64,000 nucleotides of DNA, from contig NZ_WBMT01000036.1 of the NCBI RefSeq assembly GCF_008923185.1, forward strand, positions 26,752 through 90,751. Reading direction: 5' to 3'. The notes beneath the pieces were generated by a model, which saw only the letters and a program-made list of their open reading frames with translations, was not told the DNA's origin and made no database searches. The translations under genes were made by a program, and so were the position numbers. Below are positions 50,505 to 60,126 of the stretch, piece after piece (position 1 is the first letter of the stretch; each line of letters opens with the position of its first letter). The DNA comes from Actinomadura rudentiformis (GTDB lineage: Bacteria; Actinomycetota; Actinomycetes; Streptosporangiales; Streptosporangiaceae).

Positions 50505-51820
50505 GCTCTACCTGGGACGAGCTGACATGGGGTCCGTGGCCCGGCGACGCGGAGGTGCCGCACGAGGGCCCGGACGCGGTCACGCGCGAGCGGCTCGGAC
50601 TGCCCGCGACGTTGCGGCCGGTGCCCGGTGCTCTGCAGCGGCCGGTGTTCGACCCGGCGCTGAAGCAATATCCGAAGGCGATGCGCGCCGGGGAGCCGCT
50701 GTTCGCGTCGGCGGAGACGGGCGAGCAGTGGTACGCGGCGCGGCGGCGGGCCGTCGACCATGTCCTCGCGGCGATCGCGCAGTCGCGGTGGGCCGAGCAT
50801 CTCGTGCTGCGCGGAAGTGTCCTGCTGCGCGCGTGGTACGGGGACGCGGCGCGTGAGCCCGGTGACCTGGACTTCGTGGTCGTTCCGCGGTCATGGCAGA
50901 TGGCCGAGCACCGGACGCGGGAGATGCTCGACGGCATCGCGCAGGCCGCGGAGGCCATGTCCGATGAAGCTCACCTGCCCGATGACGTTCAGTTGAACGC
51001 GGCCGGCGCGGTGAGCGAAGACATCTGGACGTACGACCGCGTGCCTGGGAGGCGGCTCGTTCTACCGTGGAAGGCCGAGGGACTTCCGCAGGGGACCGTC
51101 CAACTCGACTTCGTCTTCAACGAGCATCTGCCTGCCGAGCCGGAGCTGACGGAGATTCCGCGGTACGACGGCGGCGAGCCTGCTCTCCTCCAAGCCGCGT
51201 CGCCGGAGTTGTCGCTGGCCTGGAAGGTGATGTGGCTGCTCGACGACATCTATCCGCAAGGCAAGGACCTGTACGACGCGTGGCTGCTCGCCCAGGACAC
51301 GCGACTCGGCTACAGGCTCTTGGTGGAGGCGATGGTCGCGGGCGATCCGGCGCGCGTGAGGCACCTGCCCACCCTCGCGGATGTGGGGCGCCTGGAAGTG
51401 GACTGGGAGGAGTTCCATAAGGAGTATCCGGGGCTGCCCGGGACGGGTGAGGACTACCACTACCGGCTCACCTCGGCACTGACCCCGACTTTCACCAGCG
51501 AGAGCGACCTTCCGGAGCAGGAGTACGTGCGGCGCGCGGAGCTGTTGCGTCCCCGTACCGCCATGTACGAGATCCTCCGGGCGGAGAGGGGCATCGACGG
51601 GGCCCTGCGCGCGATCGCGGATGACCGGATCCCCATCGCCGAGGGCGTCGTGATCGCCAATGAGCTGCTCGGGCGCGGCCCGTCGGAGGTCGCGGCGACG
51701 CTGGACCAGGTGCTCCGCGCCTATGAGAGCGCGGGTTCGGGATGGATCGGCTACCTGCGGCGCAATCCCGACGAGCAGGCCAAGATCCTGGCCGACCTGC
51801 GCGACGGATCCGGCGTCTGA
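50501..51820 (+). CDS. nucleotidyltransferase, AbiEii/AbiGii toxin family-like
   Basis: 439 aa. The N-terminal half has the minimal nucleotidyltransferase signature HLVLRGSVLLRAWYGD and GDLDFVVV (GS plus DxD), then QLDFVFNEHLP for the third Asp and SPELSLAWKVMWLLDDIYPQ, GKDLYDAWLL, all typical of AbiEii proteins, which transfer nucleotides to a target such as tRNA. The C-terminal 150 residues are extra helical sequence. RBS GGGAGG; coupled to the upstream unknown gene. Could be a toxin-antitoxin-like or housekeeping NTase pair. The last codons start a 19-base repeat. Confidence 0.85.
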   Translation: MSSTWDELTWGPWPGDAEVPHEGPDAVTRERLGLPATLRPVPGALQRPVFDPALKQYPKAMRAGEPLFASAETGEQWYAARRRAVDHVLAAIAQSRWAEHLVLRGSVLLRAWYGDAAREPGDLDFVVVPRSWQMAEHRTREMLDGIAQAAEAMSDEAHLPDDVQLNAAGAVSEDIWTYDRVPGRRLVLPWKAEGLPQGTVQLDFVFNEHLPAEPELTEIPRYDGGEPALLQAASPELSLAWKVMWLLDDIYPQGKDLYDAWLLAQDTRLGYRLLVEAMVAGDPARVRHLPTLADVGRLEVDWEEFHKEYPGLPGTGEDYHYRLTSALTPTFTSESDLPEQEYVRRAELLRPRTAMYEILRAERGIDGALRAIADDRIPIAEGVVIANELLGRGPSEVAATLDQVLRAYESAGSGWIGYLRRNPDEQAKILADLRDGSGV

Positions 51821-51859
51821 CGACGGACCTGGCCTCTGGCGACGGACCTGGCGTCTGAC
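51803..51859. repeat. three exact-period 19-base repeats spanning the stop codon
   Basis: GACGGATCCGGCGTCTGAC (51803), GACGGACCTGGCCTCTGGC (51822) and GACGGACCTGGCGTCTGAC (51841). The first copy holds the last five codons and TGA of the nucleotidyltransferase gene. Confidence 0.92.
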
Positions 51860-51865
51860 ATGGGC

Positions 51866-51898
51866 GGGCCCCTGACCTGCGCGGTAGGTCAGGGGCCC
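51866..51898. terminator. strong bidirectional terminator
   Basis: A perfect 13-bp stem, GGGCCCCTGACCT with AGGTCAGGGGCCC and a 7-base loop, between the convergent nucleotidyltransferase and chitinase genes. Confidence 0.9.
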
Positions 51899-51932
51899 GA
51901 GCCTCAGCTCGACGTGTGTGGGGGTCGCGTCG

Positions 51933-53756
<1,824 letters not shown>

Positions 53757-53797
53757 GGTTCTCCTTAGTTCACCCCGAACCAACAGAAACCCCGATC

Positions 53798-53833
53798 GAT
53801 GGAGCGCTCCATCACTCATAGGAAAGTTTCCTA
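53798..53833. promoter_or_regulatory. two palindromes in the chitinase promoter
   Basis: GATGGAGCGCTCCATC (53798-53813), a perfect 16-base palindrome that resembles LacI-family sites such as the CebR box (TGGGAGCGCTCCCA), and TAGGAAAGTTTCCTA (53819-53833), a 15-base palindrome like the one I recall upstream of chitosanase genes under the ROK regulator CsnR. They lie 42-77 bases before the ATG. Confidence 0.6.
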
Positions 53834-54008
53834 AGAATTGTGGGGATCGTAACGTCGGCTCCGCATGCCTTCAAGGCCCCGTAACACCGCACTTCACAAC
53901 GCCCCGCTGGTCCTGTCGGCTGCCTGCGGACGTTCGGCCCTCGACACCCCGATCTCGCGAATCAGGATGTCCGAAACTCCCTCAACACACGTTCCGAAAT
54001 CCCCTACC

Positions 54009-54023
54009 ACTGGTCTAGAGCGG
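54009..54023. promoter_or_regulatory. DasR-like site (ACTGGTCTAGAGCGG)
   Basis: The first 11 bases match the published DasR-responsive element (ACTGGTCTAGACCA-type) exactly; the right arm is degenerate. It lies 253 bases upstream of the chitinase start, so binding is plausible but the distance is long. Confidence 0.45.
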
Positions 54024-54069
54024 CGGACTCACCTCGGCTTACCTGTCCGCACGAGGGATCGTGAAGCGA

Positions 54070-54243
54070 TCAGAGGGTGACGGGATAGGAGAGCGTGAGC
54101 TCGTCCGCGGGAACGCCGCGGACGCCCCAATTCACCGTGGGCATCTCAATGATCGTGAGCTCCAGATCATCAGGGTGGAGGCCGAGCGCGGGGCAGAGGC
54201 GGCCGTAGACCGTCCGGATCAGCTCCCGCCCGGACCTGTGATC
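54070..54243 (-). pseudogene. C-terminal fragment of a tautomerase family protein
   Basis: The frame reads GRELIRTVYGRLCPALGLHP, DDLELTIIEMPTVNWGVRGV and ends PADELTLSYPVTL-stop. This is the C-terminal half of a 4-oxalocrotonate-tautomerase-like protein; an in-frame stop just upstream removes the N-terminal catalytic proline. Confidence 0.6.
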
Positions 54244-54257
54244 TTAGGATCCGCCTG

Positions 54258-55760
54258 TCAGGGAGCCAGCATCGGGCCGCGGAGCCGCATCCACGCGATC
54301 AACTGGGTCTCCTTGACCTTGGCGCGCACCTGGCGGTACCCGTCCAGATCCATGTTCTTGATCACGTTCTCGTAGACGTAGGTCGACGCGAGGACTCCCA
54401 GCAGCGCCTCGGTCTCGGCCATCGAGCGCCGGAGCACGCCCGCGTCCAGGAGCCGGGCCGAATGGATCAGCGGATCGCCGGCGGGCCCGCCCTCGTTGGT
54501 GGTCAGCGGACCGACGTGCACGGCGGCGCGCAGCCGGATCTGGACGGCGGGCGCCGAGCGACGGTGGTAGGCCTTCAGCAGCGCGTAGAGCACACCGAGA
54601 GCCTCGACCACACGCGTCGTCGCGATGCTCGGTGGAGCCACGATGAGCAGTTCATCACCGCTGTGCCGCAGATAGCAGCCGTCCCAAGCGATGCCGACAC
54701 GCTGGAAGCTCTCCCTCAGCATCCTCAGGTGCATCTCCTGGATGAACAGACGGTCGTCGCTCCTCCTCTTCTCGGAAGCGAAGCCGACGATGTCGGTCCT
54801 GAGGATGGTGCAGTGGTGCCCGTCCACATGAGGAAAACCTCCGTCGGCCGTCCTATCCTCGGCACCTGCTGCGCCGGCCGACCCAGGGGTGTCGCTGCCG
54901 CCTTCAGAAGGTCCATTTCCGCGTGCCCCTGGGCCTTCGGTCAGGCGGTTGTAGATCTGGCTCTCCACGATCGTGAGCACGTGCGGGTGCGCGCTGATGA
55001 AACTCGCGAAGTCCGGAGTCGAGAGCATGAGGGCCTCGACCGTGTCGAGGGCGACCACCGTCGCGGACCGCACGTTGACCTGCAGCGCGGCACGTTCCCC
55101 GATCAGCTGGCCCGGGCCGCGCTTGGCGAGCAGCCGCTCGCGCCCGTTCTCGGTGACATAGATCTTGGTCCGGCCGGAGAGGATGATCAGCACGAAGTCG
55201 GCGTACTCGCCCTCGCGGAGGAGCGCCGCGCCGAGCGCGAACGTGCGGGGCGTGGCCTTGGACTCCAGTTCGTTCTGCTCGCCCACGCTCAGCGACGCCC
55301 AGAAGGTGACGGGGACCCGCGGCTCGTCCGGCCCAGCCGGCTCGATCATGGGGAATCCCGGTCCGAACGAGCCGGCTGCCAGAGCATGCGGCCCGTACAC
55401 CTGGTAGGCCGACTCCGCTACCGCCCGGCCGTCGCGGACGCCGGCGAGCACTCGGGTCCAGTCGGACCGGGCGAGGAAGGCGGCGGCGCAGAGTAGGACC
55501 GCCATCGCGACGGGATCGCCGCGTCCGGCCTGGATGAGGACGAGGGCCTGGATGAGGACGAGCAAGAGCGCGTCCGACGGACCGAGATGCCCCAGCGCCG
55601 ACCGCATCCCCTGCAACACCGATCCGCGCATGTGAACCGGTGTGCGGATACCGACCGGTGTATTCCGGTGAGGGATACCGGGACGTTCTGGTCCGACGGG
55701 CTTGGTGGGACTCTGGACGGCCTCATTGGCCTTTTCTGGAACACGCTTTCGCCTGTGCAT
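54258..55760 (-). CDS. cNMP-binding protein with a degenerate nucleotidyl-cyclase domain
   Basis: 500 aa. N-terminal 100 residues with one hydrophobic hairpin (ALLLVLIQALVLIQAGRG, AMAVLLCAAAFLA); a Crp-like cyclic-nucleotide-binding domain at about 150-270 (LLREGEYADFVLIILSGRTK, GQLIGERAALQVNVRSATVV); then a class III cyclase fold with ILRTDIVGFA (metal Asp) and RHSGDELLIV (second Asp). The usual Asn/Arg transition-state pair is missing (PLIHSARLLDA instead of VNxAARL), so catalysis is doubtful. It may be a cNMP sensor. Start ATG at 55760 with GAGG upstream. Confidence 0.85.
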   Translation of the reverse strand: MHRRKRVPEKANEAVQSPTKPVGPERPGIPHRNTPVGIRTPVHMRGSVLQGMRSALGHLGPSDALLLVLIQALVLIQAGRGDPVAMAVLLCAAAFLARSDWTRVLAGVRDGRAVAESAYQVYGPHALAAGSFGPGFPMIEPAGPDEPRVPVTFWASLSVGEQNELESKATPRTFALGAALLREGEYADFVLIILSGRTKIYVTENGRERLLAKRGPGQLIGERAALQVNVRSATVVALDTVEALMLSTPDFASFISAHPHVLTIVESQIYNRLTEGPGARGNGPSEGGSDTPGSAGAAGAEDRTADGGFPHVDGHHCTILRTDIVGFASEKRRSDDRLFIQEMHLRMLRESFQRVGIAWDGCYLRHSGDELLIVAPPSIATTRVVEALGVLYALLKAYHRRSAPAVQIRLRAAVHVGPLTTNEGGPAGDPLIHSARLLDAGVLRRSMAETEALLGVLASTYVYENVIKNMDLDGYRQVRAKVKETQLIAWMRLRGPMLAP

Positions 55761-56550
55761 GGGGGGAACCTCTGCAAGGGTTCAAATGGTGCGAAATTGA
55801 CGGTGGCCGGAAGCTGCCAATCCGTCTTCCCAGGTCCGGTGGCCATGCCACCGGCAAGTCGGTTCCCCTCTTGGTAGCCCGTCGCGGGCTGGCTACCATG
55901 GGAAAACCGGTATGCACATTCGCCTCGTCAGGCGTTGGATGGTCGGTTAGGGCCGCCTGTCCGTTCCGTTGACCGGAAACCGGCCGGTATGGCGTGCCTG
56001 CCAGCACGCCCTGTGGCCGGCCTGACAAAAACGAATGTGTGAACGGTGTGGAGGGTCGCATTCGTCACGCTGATCCCGTGTGTGGATACGTTCGGATCAG
56101 TGAGAGACGGGTGCGGCCCTTTTTGCGTGCCGCGAGCGGTGACCGTAGTTCAGGGCCGCCTCCTCGATCGTGTTGCTGCGAGTCGGGACAGGCACGGCCG
56201 CCGTCGCCAGATGATCCATCTGGTCTGTGCGGCGAACCGCAGGTTCTGATCCCGATCCAGGTCCGGTTGTTCGGCCGGGCCCGTGGTGAAGATCCACCTA
56301 GGAGTGTAGCATGTCACGACATAATAGACTGTTCCCCCATAAATTGGAGGTAGACAATCTGCCACCTGGCATTTTGATGGGTGGCGGTGATGCTGTCTGC
56401 CCATGTCAAGTCTGTAAGGCCTCGTTGTAGAGGCGCGTAGGTGTGGACAGGCTGGTCCAGCAGATGACGAAATGCTACCTGGCAAATCGTTACCCGCTCT
56501 GGGCGACTACTGGTTTGATGGAAGCTGACTACGGAGGGTGGGTCACGATC
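55761..56550. other. 790-base gene-free stretch with hairpins and an AT-rich right half
   Basis: No supportable gene. It holds a GGCGTGC/GCACGCC hairpin (55991-56010) inside longer GGCCGG/CCGGCC arms, an inverted repeat CTGATCC/GGATCAG near 56070-56100, a small palindromic word ATGTCACGACAT at 56311, and AT-rich DNA (about 56300-56450), probably the promoter of the XRE gene. Confidence 0.45.
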
Positions 56551-57417
56551 ATGGCGGTAGACCAAGGTCCGGTTGTGCAGAGTGCGATGCTTCGCAGTGA
56601 CCTGGTCCGGATCCGCCGGGAAAGATCCCTGACTCAGGAACAGGTGGCCGAACAGCTCGAATGGTCGCCGTCCAAGTTGATCAGGGTCGAGGGCGGCCGG
56701 AGTTCCATCACCAAGGTCGATCTCGATGCCCTTCTCGCTCTCTACGGCGTCACGTCCGAGAGCCAGCGGGAGAGACTGCACGCTCTCAACCGTGGAGCGC
56801 GAGCCCGAGCCTGGTGGAACGAGTTCAAGAGCGAAAGCCCACCCACCTACCTCAACTACGTGGGCTATGAGGCCGGCGCCGCCTTCATCCGCCAGTTCCA
56901 GCCCTCGGTCGTGCCCGGTTTGCTGCAGACGCGGGAGTACTCAGAGGCGCAGACCGCTGCCCTGGTCTCCGAGGCGAAGGTCGGAGCGGCGGTCAATCTC
57001 CGGATGCGGCGTCAAGAGGAACTGGCGAAGCGCTCGACGCCACCGCGCCGATACTTCGTAGTGGACGAGGCGGTCATCCGCCGCCATGTCGGCAAGAACC
57101 GGGATCCGGCCATCATGCCGGCCCAGCTGCGGCACATCGCCGACATGACCGAGCAGGACGACCGGCTCACCTTCCGGATCGTCCCGTTCGAGGCCGGAGA
57201 GCACCCCGGCCTCACCGGCGCCTTCACACTCCTGGAGTTCGACGGCGGCCTGTCGAACATGCTCTATCTCGACACCGGCCGCGAGATCTCCATGGTCATG
57301 GGCGATGATCCCGAAGTCGGCAGGTTCGCTGCGGACTTCGAGACGCTCTTGGAGGTGGCGCTGTCCGCGGAGGAGTCGCGGGAGTTGCTGCTGAGCGCGG
57401 CCGAGGAGATGTCGTGA
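56551..57417 (+). CDS. XRE-family regulator with DUF5753 (WhiJ-like)
   Basis: 288 aa. HTH at the N-terminus: LRSDLVRIRRERSLTQEQVA, EQLEWSPSKLIRVEGGRSSI; the remainder is DUF5753 with FQPSVVPGLLQTREYSEAQ, RRQEELAKR, FVVDEAVIRRHVG and LEFDGGLSNMLYLDT. These actinobacterial regulators work with a small DUF397 protein and influence development (WhiJ in Streptomyces). The start at 56551 is chosen by family length; a longer frame from 56443 exists. Confidence 0.93.
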   Translation: MAVDQGPVVQSAMLRSDLVRIRRERSLTQEQVAEQLEWSPSKLIRVEGGRSSITKVDLDALLALYGVTSESQRERLHALNRGARARAWWNEFKSESPPTYLNYVGYEAGAAFIRQFQPSVVPGLLQTREYSEAQTAALVSEAKVGAAVNLRMRRQEELAKRSTPPRRYFVVDEAVIRRHVGKNRDPAIMPAQLRHIADMTEQDDRLTFRIVPFEAGEHPGLTGAFTLLEFDGGLSNMLYLDTGREISMVMGDDPEVGRFAADFETLLEVALSAEESRELLLSAAEEMS

Positions 57418-57705
57418 CAGCCTGATTCGGCCGTAGGCCGGCACATGGCGGTCGGTGGCGCAGCGTTGCGGCGTCATGGCGGCACCAGCGGGCGAAGGTC
57501 GGCGCGAGGCGAGCCGGCGCATTGGCAGGGCGTCGCATGATCTTCTGCTGCGTGTAGGCGGTCAATGTTGAACCGTTTACACTTATGGTCGAAATCACCC
57601 ACAAGGTCGTGGGCCTGTGTGCCCTGCCTGATTCCTGTGGCCGGGGTGTGAACCGGCCTGATTTGCCGGTGGGGCTGGGGCCAACGCGGCGAACGGAGGT
57701 CGTGG

Positions 57706-57918
57706 ATGGTTGCCCGGCCGAACTGGTGCTCCACGGTTGTCTGGCGGAAGAGCCGCTTCAGCGCTGGTCAAGGCGATTGTGTCGAAATCGCTCGTCTCGG
57801 TGACATTGTGCTGTTCAGGGACTCGCACGACAGGTATGGCGACGTGCTTGCCATCACCCCTGCTGAGTGGGGTCGCCTTGCGGGCCGCATCCAGAGTGAC
57901 GAGCTGGACGTCACCTGA
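57706..57918 (+). CDS. DUF397 protein
   Basis: 70 aa: VVWRKSRFSAGQGDCVEIAR, IVLFRDSHDRYGDVLAITPA and EWGRL, the complete DUF397 signature (WRKS, CVE, RDS, EW). The typical partner of the DUF5753 regulator; the pair behaves like a regulator with its antagonist. A 288-base gap, unusually long, separates it from the XRE gene. Confidence 0.93.
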   Translation: MVARPNWCSTVVWRKSRFSAGQGDCVEIARLGDIVLFRDSHDRYGDVLAITPAEWGRLAGRIQSDELDVT

Positions 57919-58146
57919 CGCGGGCCGCAGTGTGTGGGCTGAGCTTAGGCTTCGGTGACCCGACGTTATCGTCAACCTATTTATTGTTACCAGTGATGCG
58001 CTGTTAGTTCGACGGGCCCTGTTTTGCCAAGGTCACCACGAGTTCTGCTGATATCACTGATTTGTGTCATATGGCGCAATTGATTAGCACTCAGCGTGCT
58101 TGACTGGTGACTTTTCACTAACCGCGTGAGTGGCCTGCCGACCTGG
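57919..58146. other. AT-rich spacer
   Basis: About 57960-58125 is close to half A+T, far below the GC of the surroundings, with a GTCACCA/TGGTGAC pair at its ends. No gene seen; possibly inserted or regulatory DNA. Confidence 0.45.
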
Positions 58147-58617
58147 TCAGAACGTGCCGAACCATCGGGGCATGTCCAGCTGGAACGGGTCCGGTGGGGT
58201 CATCGTGCGCAGGTCCTGTTCCATCGCGCGGACGCGGTCGGCTCCGAGGGTCTTGACCCAGCGTGCCCGGATCTGGTCGAAGATCTCCGCCGCCAGGGTC
58301 AGGCTCTCGATGCCGCGCGGGGTGAGGCGGACGATCTTGCGGCGGGCGTCGTGGGGGTCGGTCGCGCGTTCGACGTAGCCCAGCTTCGTCAGCTGGTCGA
58401 TGGTCTTGCCGGCCGCCTGCTTCGAGACGCCCATCTTGCGGCCCAGTTCGACGGCGGTCACGCCGGGGCCGATCGCCTGGCAGGCGAAGCCGTACATGGG
58501 CTTCAGGTCGGGGTGTCCCCGCCGGGCCAGCTCGGCATGGAGCTCGTCGATGATCACGCGGAAGCCGAGCAGCAACCGCAGGGGGAGTTCGAAGCCGGGT
58601 GCATCGGGACTTGACAT
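58147..58617 (-). CDS. MarR family transcriptional regulator
   Basis: 156 aa from the ATG at 58617; longer frames read through the promoter. Winged helix: FACQAIGPGVTAVELGRKMG, VSKQAAGKTIDQLTKLGYVE, DARRKIVRLTPRGIESLTLA. Typical MarR repressor or activator of the divergent cupin genes. Confidence 0.93.
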   Translation of the reverse strand: MSSPDAPGFELPLRLLLGFRVIIDELHAELARRGHPDLKPMYGFACQAIGPGVTAVELGRKMGVSKQAAGKTIDQLTKLGYVERATDPHDARRKIVRLTPRGIESLTLAAEIFDQIRARWVKTLGADRVRAMEQDLRTMTPPDPFQLDMPRWFGTF

Positions 58618-58621
58618 GAAA

Positions 58622-58664
58622 GACAACCTCGTTAACCATATTGGACAACCACGTTGACGAATAT
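58622..58664. promoter_or_regulatory. two direct repeats in the MarR/cupin divergent region
   Basis: GACAACCTCGTTAACCATAT (58622) and GACAACCACGTTGACGAATA (58644), 22 bases apart, fill the space between the two starts. Two-turn spacing fits two MarR dimers side by side. Confidence 0.65.
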
Positions 58665-58680
58665 ACCAAGGGAGCGCCCG

Positions 58681-59055
58681 ATGACACTGATCCGCAACGC
58701 CGAAGCACGCCGCACCGAGACTTCCGCCGCCGTGATGACCACGTTCGCCTCGCCGACCCAGGGCGAGGCGAGCCTGTCGGTCTGGCGGGTCGACAGCGCC
58801 GCCGGGTCCGCCGGGCCCGACCACCTCATCGATGCCGAGCAGGTGTGGACGTTCCTGAAGGGGACGGCGACGGTGCGGTTGGACGGCGAGACCCTGTCTG
58901 TCGCTGCGGGCGACACCGTGGTGATGCCCGCCGATGTCGTCCGGCAAGTATCGGCTGGGTCGGAGGGCTTCACTGCCGTAGTGGCCGCGCCCGCCGGAGC
59001 GCAGGCGTCGATGCCTGGAAGCGCCGACAAGATGCTCCCGCCCTGGATCGCCTGA
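58681..59055 (+). CDS. cupin domain protein 1
   Basis: 124 aa small beta-barrel: VMTTFASPTQGEASLSVWRV, DAEQVWTFLKGTATVRLDGE, LSVAAGDTVVMPADVVRQVS. The usual cupin His-His-Glu metal set is mostly replaced (AEQVWTF), so metal binding is uncertain. RBS AAGGGAGCG. First gene of a two-cupin operon under the MarR protein. Confidence 0.88.
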   Translation: MTLIRNAEARRTETSAAVMTTFASPTQGEASLSVWRVDSAAGSAGPDHLIDAEQVWTFLKGTATVRLDGETLSVAAGDTVVMPADVVRQVSAGSEGFTAVVAAPAGAQASMPGSADKMLPPWIA

Positions 59056-59066
59056 AGGAGAAACTC

Positions 59067-59477
59067 ATGACCTTGATACTTGCGAAGGACCGCCGCCGAA
59101 CCGAAACGCCCAACGGTGTCATGACGACCCTTGCCTCGCCCACGCAGGGCGGGGCGGGCACGGTGATGTGGCGGGTGGACATGCTTCCCGGTCGCGAAGG
59201 TTCTCTGCACGCCTTTGACGCCGGACAGGTGTGGACGTTCGTCGAGGGCGGCGCGACCGTTCAGCTGGGTGACGAGAAGCTGACCGTCGCGGCGGGGGAC
59301 AGCCTGGTGATGCACGCCGATGTGACTCGCCAGGTGTTCACCGACCAGGGCTTCGCCGCTGTGGTGGTGGCGCCCGCGGGCGGCCAGGTCTACAACCCGG
59401 ACGGCAAGGGCCCGGGCGAGGCGTGCGACCTGGCTCCCAGGGGCGACGAACGCGTGGCTCCGCCGTGGGTGCGGTGA
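59067..59477 (+). CDS. cupin domain protein 2 (tandem paralogue)
   Basis: 136 aa, clearly a duplicate of the preceding gene: VMTTLASPTQGGAGTVMWRV, DAGQVWTFVEGGATVQLGDE, LTVAAGDSLVMHADVTRQVF, plus a C-terminal extension (DGKGPGEACDLAPRGDE). Eleven bases after cupin 1 with its own AAGGAG RBS. An extra His (HADV) distinguishes it, so the two may differ in ligand. Confidence 0.88.
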   Translation: MTLILAKDRRRTETPNGVMTTLASPTQGGAGTVMWRVDMLPGREGSLHAFDAGQVWTFVEGGATVQLGDEKLTVAAGDSLVMHADVTRQVFTDQGFAAVVVAPAGGQVYNPDGKGPGEACDLAPRGDERVAPPWVR

Positions 59478-59481
59478 GCGC

Positions 59482-60126
59482 TCACGTGTTGAGATAGGCG
59501 AGGACGGCCAGGACGCGGCGGTTGTCCCCTTCGGCCGGCTGCAGGTTGAGCTTGCTGAAGATGTTGTTGGTGTGCTTGCTGATCGCCTTCTCGGTGATGA
59601 AGAGCTTGCCGGCGATCGCCGCGTTCGACCGTCCCTCGGCCATCAGCCCCAGCACCTCACGTTCGCGTGGAGTCAGCGTCTGCAGCGGCTCCTCGCGGGC
59701 GCGGCGGGTGAGCAGCTGGGCGACCACGTCCGGGTCCAGCGCGGTGCCGCCGCCAGCGACCCGGCGGACCGCGTCCACGAACTGGCTCACATCCGACACC
59801 CGGTCCTTGAGCAGGTAGCCGATGCCGCCCGAGCTGTCACTCAGCAGCTCCCGCGCGTACAGCTGCTCGACGTGCTGCGACAGGACGAGCACGGGCAGGC
59901 CGGGGATCTCCTTGCGCGCCTCCAGCGCCGCCCGCAGCCCCTCGTCGGTGAACGTCGGCGGCAGGCGAACGTCGACCACGGCCACGTCCGGGCGGTGGGT
60001 GGTGAGCGCGCGGAGCAGCGACGGCCCGTTGTCCACGGCCTCGACGACCTCGAACTGGAACGCCTCCAGCAGGCGGATCAGTCCGTCCCTGAGGAGGGCA
60101 AGGTCCTCGGCGATGACAACGCGCAC
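59482..60126 (-). CDS. NarL/LuxR-type response regulator
   Basis: 214 aa. Receiver with IAEDLALLRDG, phospho-acceptor Asp52 in VAVVDVRLPP and Lys in GYLLKDRV; LuxR-type HTH LTPREREVLGLMAEGRSNAA, IAGKLFITEKAISKHTNNIF. It overlaps the histidine kinase gene by 49 bases, so the two form a cognate pair. Confidence 0.95.
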   Translation of the reverse strand: MRVVIAEDLALLRDGLIRLLEAFQFEVVEAVDNGPSLLRALTTHRPDVAVVDVRLPPTFTDEGLRAALEARKEIPGLPVLVLSQHVEQLYARELLSDSSGGIGYLLKDRVSDVSQFVDAVRRVAGGGTALDPDVVAQLLTRRAREEPLQTLTPREREVLGLMAEGRSNAAIAGKLFITEKAISKHTNNIFSKLNLQPAEGDNRRVLAVLAYLNT

